Positions 29,067-39,410 are shown, counted from the first letter of the stretch. The stretch: DNA of 64,000 bases from Bordetella parapertussis (GCA_945878065.1 CAMDXA010000002.1:62001-126000); one strand, 5' to 3'. A program made the numbers and translations. Notes: generated by a model not told the origin, from the letters alone.

Positions 29067-31658
29067 ATGGCCGACACATTAACGCACACCCCCATGATGA
29101 CCCAGTACCTGGGTCTTAAAGCAGACTTTCCCAATACGCTGCTTTTCTACCGCATGGGAGACTTTTACGAGCTGTTTTTTGAAGACGCAGAAAAAGCCGC
29201 GCGACTGCTGGACATCACTTTGACGCAACGCGGTCAATCCGCCGGGCAGCCGGTGGTCATGGCTGGTGTGCCGTTTCATTCGGTCGACAGCTACTTATCA
29301 CGCTTGATCAAACTGGGTGAATCCGTCGCGATTTGCGAACAAGTGGGCGAAGTCGGTGGCAAGGGCCCGGTCGACAGAAAAGTGGTTCGCGTGGTCACGC
29401 CTGGCACTTTGACCGATGCCGAATTGTTGAACGACAAAACCGAAGCCTACGTGTTGGCGGTGCATGCCAGTGAGCGTGCAGGCAAGGCAGCGGGTTGCGG
29501 CTTGGCGTGGCTCAGTGTGACCGAGGGAGAACTGCGATTGGCCGAATGCGCTGCTGATCAATTGCCTGCGTGGATTGCACGCATTGCGCCCAGCGAAGTG
29601 ATTTACAGCAGTGAATTGCCCGCGCATTTGCTGCCCTTTCTCGGCGGCGTGAACGTGAAGTCCGAGCGGCCATCGTGGGCGTTTGACAGCAGCTTAGGGC
29701 AGCGCAAATTGCTCGAGCAATTACACGTCGCCTCCTTGGAAGCCTGGCAAGCGCAAGACCTGGTGCAAGCGCATGCGGCCGCCTCCGCCTTGCTGGCTTA
29801 TGCAGAACACACGCAAGGACGCAGCCTCACCCATGTGCAAAAGCTGCGGGTTGAACGCAACGAAGAACGCATTGACCTGCCCGCCACGACTCGGCGCAAT
29901 CTTGAGTTGACGCAAACGCTCAAAGGCGAAGACAGCCCCACTTTGTTTTCCTTGCTGGACACCTGTATGACGGGCATGGGCAGTCGCACGCTCAAACGCT
30001 GGCTGCTGGACCCTCCGCGTGAACGCACACTGGCACAACAACGACTCGACGCCATCGAGGCCTTGCAAGGCGAGCACGGGGCTGGTGGTTGGCGCGATTT
30101 GCGTACGGCCTTGAAAGGCCTGGGTGACGTGCAACGCATCAGCGCACGCATTGCATTGCGCCAAGTACGGCCCCGCGAATTGGTCGCGCTGGGCCATGCC
30201 TTGACCCGCGCTTCTCAATTGCCCGAGTTGATGCTGAAGACGGCTGATACGCCTTGGCTGCAAACACTTTGTAAATCATTGGTGTCCCCGCCTGCATGCG
30301 CCGAATTACTGCACCGCGCGCTATTGCCAGAACCGGCGGCGCTGGTGCGCGACGGTGGCATCATCAACCATGGGTTTGACAGTGAACTGGATGAACTGCG
30401 GAATATTCAAACCAATGGCGACAGCTTTTTGTTGGCGCTTGAAATACGCGAGCGGGAACGTACGGGCATCAATAACCTCAAAGTGCAGTACAACCGCGTG
30501 CACGGTTTTTATATCGAGATCAGCCAAGGTCAACTGGATCGTGTACCAGATGATTACCGCCGCAGACAAACTTTAAAGAATGCGGAACGCTTCATCACGC
30601 CCGAATTAAAAGCCTTTGAAGACAAAGCCTTGTCGGCGCAGGAACGTGCGCTGTCGCGCGAGAAATTTCTGTTCGAGCAGTTACTGGACGAATTGCAACA
30701 GTATGTGCCAGCGCTGTCACAAGTGGCTTGGGCGCTAGCCACTTTGGATGTGCTGGCTTGTTTGAGTGAACGGTCCTTGACACTCAACTGGTGTGCACCT
30801 GAACTGGTGAAGACACCGGGCATCAGCATCACGCAAGGTCGGCACCCAGTGGTCGAAGCGCGCTTGGCTCAATTTGGTGGCAGCTTTATTGCCAATGACA
30901 CGCAATTGGGCCCCTCACAACGGATGCAAATCATCACCGGCCCCAATATGGGTGGCAAATCAACGTATATGCGACAGGTTGCACTGATCGTGCTGCTGGC
31001 CAGCATCGGCAGCCATGTACCAGCAAGTGCTTGTCGCATCGGCCCGATTGACGCGATTCACACGCGCATCGGTGCAGCGGATGATTTGGCGAACGCGCAA
31101 TCCACCTTCATGCTGGAGATGACCGAAGGCGCGCAAATTTTGCATGCCGCGACAACAAACAGTCTGGTGTTGATGGACGAGATTGGCCGCGGTACTTCCA
31201 CCTTTGATGGTCTGGCATTGGCCAGTGGCATTGCCACCTACTTGCACGACAAATCGCAGTCGTACAGTTTGTTTGCCACGCATTATTTTGAATTGACCGA
31301 GTTTGCAGCGTCTCACCGAGCCGCGGTCAATGTACATGTGAGCGCCACTGAAAGTGGCAATGACATCGTGTTTTTGCACGAGATACAACCGGGCCCTGCC
31401 AACCGCAGTTACGGCATACAAGTAGCGCGCTTGGCCGGCATGCCTACCAGTGTGTTGAACCATGCCAAGCATGCCTTGGCAGCGTTAGAAAACGATGCGC
31501 AACATGCCCGCGCTCAGGTGGATTTGTTTGCGCAGCCGCCGCAAGACATCGACCATGGGCCTACACCTTTACAAGCGACATTGGCGGGCATTGACCCAGA
31601 TCAAATGAGCCCGAGAGAAGCACTGGATGCGCTTTACGCTTTGAAGAAACTCACATGA
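29067..31658 (+). CDS. mutS: DNA mismatch repair protein MutS
   Basis: Recognises mispairs and small loops and starts mismatch repair with MutL. At 863 aa it is full length. The mismatch-contacting Phe33-x-Glu35 is in [10 protein letters not shown] connector, levers and clamp follow ([40 protein letters not shown]). The C-terminal ATPase has Walker [10 protein letters not shown] (from residue 625), Walker [17 protein letters not shown] and [10 protein letters not shown]. The tail [16 protein letters not shown] is the usual tetramerisation end. The ATG at 29067 was preferred to the GTG two codons earlier. The stop overlaps the next gene as ATGA. Confidence 0.98.
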   Translation: MADTLTHTPMMTQYLGLKADFPNTLLFYRMGDFYELFFEDAEKAARLLDITLTQRGQSAGQPVVMAGVPFHSVDSYLSRLIKLGESVAICEQVGEVGGKGPVDRKVVRVVTPGTLTDAELLNDKTEAYVLAVHASERAGKAAGCGLAWLSVTEGELRLAECAADQLPAWIARIAPSEVIYSSELPAHLLPFLGGVNVKSERPSWAFDSSLGQRKLLEQLHVASLEAWQAQDLVQAHAAASALLAYAEHTQGRSLTHVQKLRVERNEERIDLPATTRRNLELTQTLKGEDSPTLFSLLDTCMTGMGSRTLKRWLLDPPRERTLAQQRLDAIEALQGEHGAGGWRDLRTALKGLGDVQRISARIALRQVRPRELVALGHALTRASQLPELMLKTADTPWLQTLCKSLVSPPACAELLHRALLPEPAALVRDGGIINHGFDSELDELRNIQTNGDSFLLALEIRERERTGINNLKVQYNRVHGFYIEISQGQLDRVPDDYRRRQTLKNAERFITPELKAFEDKALSAQERALSREKFLFEQLLDELQQYVPALSQVAWALATLDVLACLSERSLTLNWCAPELVKTPGISITQGRHPVVEARLAQFGGSFIANDTQLGPSQRMQIITGPNMGGKSTYMRQVALIVLLASIGSHVPASACRIGPIDAIHTRIGAADDLANAQSTFMLEMTEGAQILHAATTNSLVLMDEIGRGTSTFDGLALASGIATYLHDKSQSYSLFATHYFELTEFAASHRAAVNVHVSATESGNDIVFLHEIQPGPANRSYGIQVARLAGMPTSVLNHAKHALAALENDAQHARAQVDLFAQPPQDIDHGPTPLQATLAGIDPDQMSPREALDALYALKKLT

Positions 31659-32524
31659 CTCCAGTTCCTACCAAGTTTGTCCCGTCAGGCGAACCGCTGG
31701 TGCTTTTTTTCCATGGCAACAGTTTTCCTGCCAGTACCTATAACGTCATGCTGAATGCTTTGCGTGATCGCGGTATGCAGGTTAAGACCTTGGAAAAAAT
31801 CGGACACAACCCGGCTTACCCAGTCACCAGCAACTGGCCGCATCTGGTGGAAGAAGTGCATGCATTCGCCAAGCCTTTGATTGATTTACACACAGGGCCT
31901 GTGGTGTTGGTGGGCCATTCGCTGGGCGGCATGCTCAGCCTGATGCTGGCGGCGCAGTACCCTGCTTTGGCACATGCAGTGGTCATGGTGGATGCACCTG
32001 CCGTGGCAGGTTGGCAAGCAAATTTGTTGCACCTATCAAAAAAGCTTTCACTCACCGCCAAGTATTCCCCAGGGGCTGTCAGTAAAAAACGCCGCAACCA
32101 ATGGGGCTCTTTGGATGAGGTGCGGCAGCATTTTGGCTCCAAGAAAAACTTTGCACGTTGGCAACCTCAGGTACTAGAGGACTACATCACGCACGGCACC
32201 CAAGAGGTAACGGTGAACGGGCAAGTAACCAGAGCGCTGAGTTTTTCACGCGACATTGAAACGCTCATCTACAACACCGTGCCACACCACTTAGAAGGCT
32301 TGATCAAACGTCATCCGCTGAAATGCCCTGTCAGCTTGGTCGCCGCACGGCATTCACAAGAAATGAAATTGGCTGGCATGGAATTTACCAAGCGCATCAC
32401 CAAGGGCCGTATCACCATCATCGACGGCACGCATTTGGTGCCCATGGAAAGCCCCTTGGCCACGGCTGCAGCCGTGGAAGCTGCCATTCTCAATATGCTT
32501 GGCCCTGTGGTGCAAAAAAACTAA
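31655..32524 (+). CDS. Alpha/beta hydrolase coupled to mutS
   Basis: A 289-residue alpha/beta-fold enzyme: [19 protein letters not shown] (oxyanion), [13 protein letters not shown] (nucleophile Ser) and [15 protein letters not shown] (catalytic His). There is no signal peptide. It resembles the esterase/haloperoxidase-like lineage; the substrate is unknown. It starts within the mutS stop (ATGA), and its own stop overlaps the stop of convergent uppP by 3 bases. A link to DNA repair is not implied by anything in the protein. Confidence 0.87.
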   Translation: MTPVPTKFVPSGEPLVLFFHGNSFPASTYNVMLNALRDRGMQVKTLEKIGHNPAYPVTSNWPHLVEEVHAFAKPLIDLHTGPVVLVGHSLGGMLSLMLAAQYPALAHAVVMVDAPAVAGWQANLLHLSKKLSLTAKYSPGAVSKKRRNQWGSLDEVRQHFGSKKNFARWQPQVLEDYITHGTQEVTVNGQVTRALSFSRDIETLIYNTVPHHLEGLIKRHPLKCPVSLVAARHSQEMKLAGMEFTKRITKGRITIIDGTHLVPMESPLATAAAVEAAILNMLGPVVQKN

Positions 32525-33372
32525 GGCTGCCAGACCACCAAGCCGCTGTAAGCAGTCACTAAAACCACCACGCCAAACGCGATGCGGTACCACGCAAACA
32601 CCACAAAGCTGTGGGTGGCGATATAGCGAAGCAACCAACGCACACAAGCCCATGCGCTTAGAAACGAGAACACCAAGCCCACCACAAACATGGGCACGTC
32701 AGCCATGCTGAGCAGCGCGCGTTCTTTGTACAGGCTGTATGCGCCTGCGCCTATCAGCGTAGGAATGGCCAAGTAAAAAGAAAAGTCGGTGGCAGCTTTG
32801 CGGCTCATACCTAACAACATGCCGCCAATGATGGTGGCGCCGCTGCGGCTGGTGCCTGGCACCATGGCCAAACATTGGACCAAGCCTACTTTTAGGGCGT
32901 CTAAAGGCGTCATGCTCTCCACATTGACGATGCGCACATGGTCATCGGGGTGGCCGTCGTGCAAGGGTTTGCGTCCCCAGCCCTCGACCCACAAAATGAT
33001 GAAGCCACCGATGATGAAGGTGGACGCCACCACCGTGGGCGTGAACAAATGCGCCTTGATGGCATTGCCAAACAAGAGGCCCAGCAGCACTGCAGGAAGA
33101 AAGGCGATCAGCACATTCATAGCAAAGCGACGCGCTAGGCGTTGCGTGGGCAAAGCCACCACGGTGCTTTTGATTTTTTCCCAATACACAATGATGACGG
33201 CGAGGATCGCGCCGGTTTGGATGGCAATGTCAAAGACCTTGGCTTTCTCGTCGTCAAAGCCCAGCAAGGCACCCGCAAGGATGAGGTGACCGGTGGACGA
33301 AATGGGCAAAAACTCGGTCAGACCTTCCACGATGCCCATGACAGCGACCTTCAAAAGCAACATGAAATCCAC
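32521..33372 (-). CDS. uppP: Undecaprenyl-diphosphatase UppP (BacA)
   Basis: An inner-membrane phosphatase that recycles the lipid carrier undecaprenyl pyrophosphate for peptidoglycan and O-antigen synthesis. It is 283 aa with about eight hydrophobic segments. The two active-site regions are [20 protein letters not shown] near the N-terminus and [21 protein letters not shown] in the middle. Next to it on the other side lies a DUF2306 membrane protein gene, divergent with a 69-bp spacer. Confidence 0.96.
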   Translation of the reverse strand: MDFMLLLKVAVMGIVEGLTEFLPISSTGHLILAGALLGFDDEKAKVFDIAIQTGAILAVIIVYWEKIKSTVVALPTQRLARRFAMNVLIAFLPAVLLGLLFGNAIKAHLFTPTVVASTFIIGGFIILWVEGWGRKPLHDGHPDDHVRIVNVESMTPLDALKVGLVQCLAMVPGTSRSGATIIGGMLLGMSRKAATDFSFYLAIPTLIGAGAYSLYKERALLSMADVPMFVVGLVFSFLSAWACVRWLLRYIATHSFVVFAWYRIAFGVVVLVTAYSGLVVWQP

Positions 33373-33441
33373 GACGTATCCTTTTGATTAATTTGGGTTT
33401 ATTCTAATCGCCGGTCAATCTTGAGATATTTAAAATTCCCT

Positions 33442-33855
33442 ATGCAATTCACACCCCTGATCGCGGTTCATATGACCGCCGCCATTGGCGCTGTCATCCT
33501 TGGCCCCTTTGCGCTGTGGGCGCGTATGGGGTCTGTGCAGCGCCCTTGGCTGCACCGCGCCATGGGCTATGCCTACGCCACCCTCATGCTCCTCGCGGCC
33601 ATCAGCGCTTGCTTTATTCGGGATTTCAATTTACCCAATGTTCATGGGTTCACGGCCATTCACCTGTTAATCCCTGTCACGCTTATCAGCTTATGGGTGG
33701 CGTTTCGAGCACTCGCCAAAAAAGACTTTGTGACTCACCGCATCACCATGCAATCGCTGTATGTGTGCGCTTGCGTGATTGCTGGCGGCTTCACTTTGTT
33801 GCCCTCACGTTATTTGGGAAACTTGATTTGGCATGAGTGGTTGGGATGGGTTTGA
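33442..33855 (+). CDS. DUF2306-like small membrane protein
   Basis: A 137-residue protein with four predicted membrane helices (about residues 5-25, 42-60, 72-92 and 108-128). It has the DUF2306 pattern of conserved histidines near membrane ends: IAVHMTAAIGAVILGPFALW, PWLHRAMGYAYA, THRITMQSLYVCA. Family function is unknown. ATG 33442 was chosen over TTG 33421. It stands alone between uppP and vapC. Confidence 0.75.
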   Translation: MQFTPLIAVHMTAAIGAVILGPFALWARMGSVQRPWLHRAMGYAYATLMLLAAISACFIRDFNLPNVHGFTAIHLLIPVTLISLWVAFRALAKKDFVTHRITMQSLYVCACVIAGGFTLLPSRYLGNLIWHEWLGWV

Positions 33856-33874
33856 TTCAACCCATAGCGAACAC

Positions 33875-34279
33875 TTACCAAACTTCAAGTTTCAAACGCT
33901 GCTTAGGTAAGTGAGCGAAAGCCTTGTCTCTACTCACCAATGTGATCTTTAAAGCCACAGCATGGGCGGCAATCATCATGTCAAAGTCGCTTAAGTTGAT
34001 GCCTTGTGTTTCCAAGCTGCTGCACAGTTCACCATAGCAAGTCGCGGCTAAGGCATCCCATGGCAAGACGTCCATGTGCAGCATCACTTGTGAAAGTGCG
34101 TTTCTCAACTTGGTTGGTGAACCTCTGCGCTCAATACCATATTCAATTTCAGCCAAGGTCACGCTGGAAATAGCCGCCTGTCCCATGGGCAATTTGCTCA
34201 ACTTGGCCAACAACTTGGCGTCACGCCCTTGCATGATGTGGCTGATGACGTTGGTGTCTAACAAATAACGCTGGGTCAT
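33875..34279 (-). CDS. vapC: PIN-domain ribonuclease toxin, VapC family
   Basis: A 134-residue toxin of a type II toxin-antitoxin pair; VapC toxins are Mg-dependent endoribonucleases that cut tRNA or rRNA. PIN-domain acidic residues are visible: Asp8 in [10 protein letters not shown], Glu44 in LAEIEYG, Asp100 in [11 protein letters not shown], and a fourth, Asp118, in VSRDKAF. It starts inside the antitoxin stop (4-bp overlap), the normal arrangement. It appears intact. Confidence 0.93.
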   Translation of the reverse strand: MTQRYLLDTNVISHIMQGRDAKLLAKLSKLPMGQAAISSVTLAEIEYGIERRGSPTKLRNALSQVMLHMDVLPWDALAATCYGELCSSLETQGINLSDFDMMIAAHAVALKITLVSRDKAFAHLPKQRLKLEVW

Positions 34280-34527
34280 TTTTCGACAGCATCAAAGGGA
34301 TCGCGCCTTGCACTGGTTTGGCGGCGTTCGATCAACAGGTCTTCGCTGGCGTTCAAAGCCACGGCTTCGAGCAAACCTTGCCAGTTGCCGGGTTTGCGTG
34401 ACAGCACCACATCCCCCGTGGCAGGGTCATGACGGATGAACACTTCGGGCACATCGAATCTGAATTCCAAGGGTAAGCGCACCGCTTGGCTGCGACCCGT
34501 GGTGAAAATTTTGGCAATGGCTGTCAT
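34276..34527 (-). CDS. vapB: VapB-type antitoxin with AbrB/MazE fold
   Basis: An 83-residue antitoxin whose N-terminal swapped-hairpin DNA-binding domain reads [23 protein letters not shown]. This GRSQAVRLP motif is typical of VapB paired with VapC. The C-terminal half, [16 protein letters not shown], should wrap and block the toxin. GAGG lies 6 nt before the ATG at 34527, which decides the start over 34542. The pair would repress its own promoter just upstream. Confidence 0.92.
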   Translation of the reverse strand: MTAIAKIFTTGRSQAVRLPLEFRFDVPEVFIRHDPATGDVVLSRKPGNWQGLLEAVALNASEDLLIERRQTSARRDPFDAVEK

Positions 34528-34566
34528 GCAAAACCTCGACATAAATGATATATAGCATGATACATA
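34528..34566 (-). promoter_or_regulatory. AT-rich vapBC promoter/operator region
   Basis: On the minus strand, TATCAT occurs twice 12 bp apart (plus-strand ATGATA at 34545-34550 and 34557-34562) with a TATATA between them. A GAGG ribosome site follows. Direct half-sites one helical turn apart, next to a -10-like sequence, suit autoregulation by VapBC; this is inference. Confidence 0.4.
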
Positions 34567-34614
34567 CCATCGTTTCCCCAGTCAACCACAACCTCACTCC
34601 CCTAAAATCCTCGC

Positions 34615-36450
34615 ATGACCAAACCCGCCTCCCCTGCCACACCCGAAGAACACAAAGTCAGCAACTTTCTGCGCCAGATCATCGAAAACGATTTGGACAA
34701 AGGCACTTATGCCAACCGCCGCTGGGCGGGCAGCCCCGGGGATGCGGCGCACCATGCCAAAGGCCAGCCAGACCCCGCCAATATCCGCACCCGCTTTCCG
34801 CCCGAGCCCAACGGCTATTTGCATGTGGGCCACGCCAAAAGCATCTGCATCAACTTTGGCCTGGCCCAAGAGTACGGCGGCGTGTGCCACCTGCGCTTTG
34901 ACGACACCAACCCCGAAAAAGAAGACACCGAATACGTCAACGCCATCATTGACGCAGTGAAGTGGCTGGGCTTCAGCTGGAGCCAACCGGGCAACGACGC
35001 GCCCTACCAAGCCAGCGACTATTTCGACTTCATGTACCGTGCCGCCGAGCATTTGATTGAAGCCGGTCACGCCTATGTGGACGAGCAAACGCCCGAGGAA
35101 ATGCGCAACAACCGCGGTGACTTTGGCAAGCCAGGCGTGAACAGCCCGTTTCGCAGCCGCTCTCCCGCTGAAAACCTCAACCGCTTTCGTGAAATGCGTG
35201 ATGGCAAGCTCGTCGACGGTGCCGCTGTGCTGCGTGCCAAGATCGACATGGCCTCGCCCAACATCAATATGCGCGACCCAGCTATTTACCGTATCCGCCG
35301 CGCCACCCACCACCACACCGGCAACAAATGGTGTATCTACCCGATGTACACCTTTGCCCACCCCATCGAGGACGCGCTGGAGCAAATCACCCACAGCATT
35401 TGCACGCTGGAGTTTGAGGACCAACGCCCGTTTTACGACTGGTTGATGGAGCGTCTTTGCGAAGGTGGCTTGCTGGCCGCCCCTTCCCCCAAACAGTATG
35501 AATTTGCCCGCCTCAACCTGACCTACGTCATCACCAGCAAACGCAAGCTGGCACAACTGGTGAATGAGGGCAAAGTCAGCGGTTGGGACGACCCGCGCAT
35601 GCCCACCATCGTGGGGCTGCGCCGCCGCGGTTACACGCCCGAGAGCCTGCGCCTGTTTGCCGACCGCATCGGCGTGACCAAATCGGACAGCTGGATCGAC
35701 TACAGCACCTTAGAGGGCTGCTTGCGCGAAGATTTGGAGCTCAAAGCCCACCGCGCCATGGCGGTGCTCGACCCCATCAAACTGGTGCTGACCAATTGGG
35801 ATGAAGCATTTGGCGCTGGCCATTTGGAGCCCTGCACCCTGCCCGCTTTGCCGCATCCGCCTGAAGGCCAACCCGAACCTGCTGCGCGGCAATTCACCAT
35901 CGGCAAAGAGGTCTGGATTGAACGCGATGATTTTGCGGAGCAACCGCCCAAGGGCTACAAACGACTCAGCCCGCCCATCACCCAAGCAGACGGCACTGAC
36001 ACTCCGGGCAGCATTGTTCGGCTCAAAGCGGGCTACATCGTGCAATGCACCGGTTGCTTGAAAGATGGCAACGGCACTGTGACTGAAGTACATGCAACGG
36101 TGTTTACCGATACCAAAAGTGGCAGCGCAGGAGCAGACAGCGTCAAGGCCAAAGGTGTGATCACTTGGGTGGGGGTGTCCGATGGCGTCCGCGCGCAAGT
36201 GCGCTTGTATGACCGACTGTTCAACGAAGAACAACCAGACGCCGGCGGTCGTGATTTTTTGACTGCCATCAACCCGGACAGTTTGAAAATTCAAGAAGCC
36301 TGGGTTGAGCCCTCTTTGCTACTTGCCAAGCCGGACGACAAGTTTCAATTTGAACGCTTGGGTTATTTTGTCGCGGACCGCGTGGACCATCAACCATCAC
36401 ACTTAGTGTTCAACCGCGCAGTCAGCCTCAAAGACAATTGGTCCAAATAA
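34615..36450 (+). CDS. glnS: Glutaminyl-tRNA synthetase
   Basis: A class I aminoacyl-tRNA synthetase that charges tRNA-Gln directly. Its 611 residues show the HIGH-type motif in PPEPNGYLHVGHAKSI, the KMSKS-type motif in VITSKRKL, and GlnRS marks FDDTNPEKEDTEYV and GWDDPRMPTIVGLRRRG. The C-terminal beta-barrel anticodon-binding domains follow. At 611 aa it is longer than E. coli GlnS, with extra residues around LPALPHPPEGQPEPAARQF and in the C-terminal domain. It is divergent from vapB. Confidence 0.97.
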   Translation: MTKPASPATPEEHKVSNFLRQIIENDLDKGTYANRRWAGSPGDAAHHAKGQPDPANIRTRFPPEPNGYLHVGHAKSICINFGLAQEYGGVCHLRFDDTNPEKEDTEYVNAIIDAVKWLGFSWSQPGNDAPYQASDYFDFMYRAAEHLIEAGHAYVDEQTPEEMRNNRGDFGKPGVNSPFRSRSPAENLNRFREMRDGKLVDGAAVLRAKIDMASPNINMRDPAIYRIRRATHHHTGNKWCIYPMYTFAHPIEDALEQITHSICTLEFEDQRPFYDWLMERLCEGGLLAAPSPKQYEFARLNLTYVITSKRKLAQLVNEGKVSGWDDPRMPTIVGLRRRGYTPESLRLFADRIGVTKSDSWIDYSTLEGCLREDLELKAHRAMAVLDPIKLVLTNWDEAFGAGHLEPCTLPALPHPPEGQPEPAARQFTIGKEVWIERDDFAEQPPKGYKRLSPPITQADGTDTPGSIVRLKAGYIVQCTGCLKDGNGTVTEVHATVFTDTKSGSAGADSVKAKGVITWVGVSDGVRAQVRLYDRLFNEEQPDAGGRDFLTAINPDSLKIQEAWVEPSLLLAKPDDKFQFERLGYFVADRVDHQPSHLVFNRAVSLKDNWSK

Positions 36451-36495
36451 AGCCATCAATACGCTAGCAACGATAATCATTTTTTTCAAGAAATC

Positions 36496-37137
36496 ATGAT
36501 GTCCCAATTATTAGAACAACTGCAATGGCGCTATGCCACTAAAAAAATGGACGCCAGCAAGGTGGTCCCTCAAGACAAAGTGGATCGCATAGTAGAAGCC
36601 GCCAGATTGGCGCCCAGCTCCAGCGGCCTGCAACCTTATGAAATCGTCGTGGTGAGTAACGTTGATGTTCGCGCCCGTATTCGTGCCGTGGCGAATGACC
36701 AATCCCAAATCACCGATGGTTCACACCTGCTGGTGTTTGCCGCGTGGGACAACTACACCGCAGAACGCATCAACCATATGTTTGACCTGCATGTCAACGC
36801 CCGCGGTGGCACCAATGAAGGTTGGGAAAACTACCGAAACATGTTGCTTAAAAATTATCCTGCGCGCGACGTACAGGTCAATTTTGAACATGCCGCCCGA
36901 CAAGCTTATATTGGACTGGCTGCCAGTTTGATGGCCGCGGCTTCGGAACATGTTGACAGCACGCCTATGGAAGGCTTTCAGCCTCCAGCGGTAGACGAGA
37001 TTTTGAATTTGTCAGCGCGTGGTCTGCGCAGTGTGGCGCTCTTGCCTTTGGGATACCGCTTGAGTGGCCAAGACTGGCTTGAACCATTGGTCAAAGTGCG
37101 TCGCCCGCGCAACGAATTTATCACCGAAGTAAAGTAG
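36496..37137 (+). CDS. Nitroreductase-family NAD(P)H oxidoreductase
   Basis: A 213-residue FMN enzyme of the NfsB/nitroreductase fold. The phosphate-binding start QWRYATKKMDASKVVPQDKVD, the motif AARLAPSSSGLQPYEIVVV (flavin contact) and the C-terminal ALLPLGYRLSGQDWL with a final KVRRPRNEFI basic tail are characteristic. Substrates range widely in this family (quinones, nitroaromatics, dihydropteridine). A purine-rich CAAGAAAT precedes the ATG. It follows glnS by 45 bp. Confidence 0.9.
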   Translation: MMSQLLEQLQWRYATKKMDASKVVPQDKVDRIVEAARLAPSSSGLQPYEIVVVSNVDVRARIRAVANDQSQITDGSHLLVFAAWDNYTAERINHMFDLHVNARGGTNEGWENYRNMLLKNYPARDVQVNFEHAARQAYIGLAASLMAAASEHVDSTPMEGFQPPAVDEILNLSARGLRSVALLPLGYRLSGQDWLEPLVKVRRPRNEFITEVK

Positions 37138-37186
37138 GCAATTGCTGCTTTGCGCCCACCAACCCACACAACCACCGGAGAATCTC

Positions 37187-37330
37187 ATGGCCAAAGGCGA
37201 ACAGCGCAGTAACAAAATGACCAAAAAACCCAAAAAGGACACGTCTCCCCCTAAGGCGATTGTTCCGGGTGACAGGCCCAGTGCGCCCGTGACATTTGTC
37301 GCGCCGCGCGGTAAGTTGAAAAATAAATAA
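37187..37330 (+). CDS. Conserved-looking 47-aa basic protein
   Basis: A very short gene with a good ribosome site (CCGGAG, 8 nt before the ATG). The product begins MAKGEQRSNKMTKKPKKDTS, has the proline segment PPKAIVPGDRPSAPVT, and ends GKLKNK. About a quarter of its residues are Lys or Arg, with no membrane segment. I recall similar short lysine-rich proteins with a QRSNK...KKPKKDT core in Comamonadaceae, of unknown function; this is memory, not a search. It could bind nucleic acid or ribosomes. It lies 49 bp after the nitroreductase. Confidence 0.7.
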   Translation: MAKGEQRSNKMTKKPKKDTSPPKAIVPGDRPSAPVTFVAPRGKLKNK

Positions 37331-37375
37331 TCCAGCCCATGGTCAGGCAAATAACGCCTGCCAGGAAAAGTGGGG

Positions 37376-37864
37376 TCAGTGAACCGAGCCTTTGAGTGCC
37401 GCTGGCATTGGCAATGGCATGACCGGAATGCCCTCTTCGAGCAATGAACGGGTCTCTTCCATAGAAACCTGTCCGCGTATGTTGCGCTCTTCGATTTCGC
37501 CGTAGTGCATTTTGCGGGCTTCCTCTGCAAACCCTTGGCCAACATCTTCCGTATTGGCCACGACATGTTGCACCATTTTTAACCAGGCAATGTGCGCCTC
37601 TGGGGCCTCTGGCACAGCTGCAGACTCTTCAACAGGGACCACTGCTTGGCTCCGGGAAGATGACTCAACAACCGTGGATTGCGGCTCCAAGCGGGAGGTT
37701 AATAAATTCAAGCGCGGTGCACTCAACCGCTTGTGTATGGTGTGGTCTGCACAGATGGGACATTCCACCAAGTTGCGCTCGCGCTGGGACTGGTAGTCGT
37801 CCTCAGAGGCAAACCAGCCTTCAAACTGATGTTGTTGCTGGCATTGAAGATTGAGCACTTTCAT
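37376..37864 (-). CDS. DUF1178 family protein
   Basis: A 162-residue protein of unknown function. The N-terminal part, MKVLNLQCQQQHQFEGWFAS followed by VECPICADHTIHKRLSAPRL, is the DUF1178 mark and looks like a small zinc ribbon (Cys, His, Cys-x2-Cys). A variable Ser/Val/Ala linker follows, then the conserved helical end VGQGFAEEARKMHYGEIEERNIRGQ. It is 27 bp downstream of nuoN on the same strand and may be read from the nuo transcript. A TGGGGTCAGT sequence abuts its stop. Confidence 0.9.
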   Translation of the reverse strand: MKVLNLQCQQQHQFEGWFASEDDYQSQRERNLVECPICADHTIHKRLSAPRLNLLTSRLEPQSTVVESSSRSQAVVPVEESAAVPEAPEAHIAWLKMVQHVVANTEDVGQGFAEEARKMHYGEIEERNIRGQVSMEETRSLLEEGIPVMPLPMPAALKGSVH

Positions 37865-37891
37865 GGGTGCATTATGTCAAAACAAGGTGTT

Positions 37892-39379
37892 TCAGGTGCC
37901 TAATGCTTGCACAACAGCAACGGCGCACAAGGACATCAAACCACCAGGCAACAAACCCAGCACCAACACCAAACCCCCATTGACGGCCAGTACCGCCTTG
38001 ACATGGGTGTCCGCAGACACAGTACTCACCGTCAAAGGTGGGTCAAAGTACATCACTTTGATCACCCTCAAATAGTAAAACGCTCCCACCAAGGACATGA
38101 TCACAGCAAATACAGCCAACACCAACGCGCTGATTTGTTCGGAGGCGACCAAGGCCTGCAGCACCGAGAGTTTGGCAAAGAAGCCGACCAACGGCGGTAC
38201 ACCGGCCAATGAGAACAGACAAATGGCCATCACGCCCGCGAACAAGGGACTGCGTTGGTTGAGACCAGCCAAGTCAGAGATTTCTTCGCTTTCAAAACCC
38301 TCTCGCGCCAACAACAAAATAACACCAAACACACCCAACGTGGTGAGCACATAAGTGATCATGTAGAACATGGCAGAACTGTAGGCATTGGCCGCAGACA
38401 AAGTGTTGCCTTGGTTAACACCTGACAACATACCGATGAGCACAAACCCCATTTGGGCAATGGTGGAAAAGGCCAACATACGTTTGAGATTGGTTTGTGC
38501 AATGGCAGAGAGGTTACCGACCAACAGCGACAACACCGCCAACACCATCATCATTTGCTGCCAATCAATCGCCAGAGGCAACATGCCATCAACCAGCAAA
38601 CGCATCATCATGGCAAATGCTGCCAATTTAGGGGCAGCAGCGATCATCAAAGTAACCGCTGTGGGTGAACCATGGTAGATGTCTGGCACCCACATGTGAA
38701 AAGGCGCAGCGCCCAATTTAAATGCGACACCACACACCACAAAGACCAGGCCTAAAACCAATACCTGGTGCCTGATGTGGCCACTGGAGATGGCTTGAAA
38801 AACACCTGATAACTCTAGCGAGCCAGTGGCCCCGTAAATCATCGACAGGCCGTAGAGTAAAAAACCGCTGGCCAATGCCCCGAGGACAAAAAATTTCATG
38901 GCAGCTTCAGTTGCATTGCCGTTGTCGCGGCGCAGAGCCACCAGTGCATAACTGGACAGGGTCAGCAGTTCTAGGCCTAAGTAGATGACCAAAAAATTGT
39001 TGCCCGAGATCATCACAGACATGCCCAGCAATGAGAACAAACTCAGCAAGAACAGTTCCCCACCCTCAAGCATTTTGCGGTCTGCCGCATAAGGACGGCT
39101 GTAAATCAGTGTCACCATGACGGCCAATGTCGCAAAACATTTGAGCCAATTGCCCATGGCATCTGACACCACCATCTGACCAAAGCCATAGACCGTTTGA
39201 CCTGTTGTCGCATACATGGCATGCATCAATGCAACCGCCAATAAAGTAGCCAAGGTCAATAAATAAGTCAGTGTGCGGTCTTTGCTCTTTACCCACAAAT
39301 CAACCAAGGTGATGACACAAGCCATCGACAGCAAAAAAATTTCAGGCAATGCGGTCATCCAGTTGACAATGTTCATCAT
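37892..39379 (-). CDS. nuoN: NADH-quinone oxidoreductase subunit N
   Basis: An antiporter-like membrane subunit of respiratory complex I that helps pump protons. Its 495 residues form about 14 hydrophobic helices. Characteristic stretches are LELLTLSSYALVALRRDNG, the helix-break region VFKAIS-like VFQAISSGHIR, PFHMWVPDIYHGSPTAVTLMIAAAPKLAAF with a key Lys, and LAGVPPLVGFFAKLSVLQA. It is the last gene of the nuoA-N operon, 31 bp after nuoM. Confidence 0.97.
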   Translation of the reverse strand: MMNIVNWMTALPEIFLLSMACVITLVDLWVKSKDRTLTYLLTLATLLAVALMHAMYATTGQTVYGFGQMVVSDAMGNWLKCFATLAVMVTLIYSRPYAADRKMLEGGELFLLSLFSLLGMSVMISGNNFLVIYLGLELLTLSSYALVALRRDNGNATEAAMKFFVLGALASGFLLYGLSMIYGATGSLELSGVFQAISSGHIRHQVLVLGLVFVVCGVAFKLGAAPFHMWVPDIYHGSPTAVTLMIAAAPKLAAFAMMMRLLVDGMLPLAIDWQQMMMVLAVLSLLVGNLSAIAQTNLKRMLAFSTIAQMGFVLIGMLSGVNQGNTLSAANAYSSAMFYMITYVLTTLGVFGVILLLAREGFESEEISDLAGLNQRSPLFAGVMAICLFSLAGVPPLVGFFAKLSVLQALVASEQISALVLAVFAVIMSLVGAFYYLRVIKVMYFDPPLTVSTVSADTHVKAVLAVNGGLVLVLGLLPGGLMSLCAVAVVQALGT

Positions 39380-39410
39380 GGTTGACTTCCTAGGCAGTTG
39401 ATCGTGTGAT

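Noticed and set aside
33373..33441. TTG start at 33421 for the DUF2306 protein
   Set aside because: The ATG at 33442 begins the conserved region and the extra seven residues add nothing.
34594..35556. 320-codon frame antisense to glnS
   Set aside because: glnS is unmistakable on the other strand; the antisense frame has no family features.
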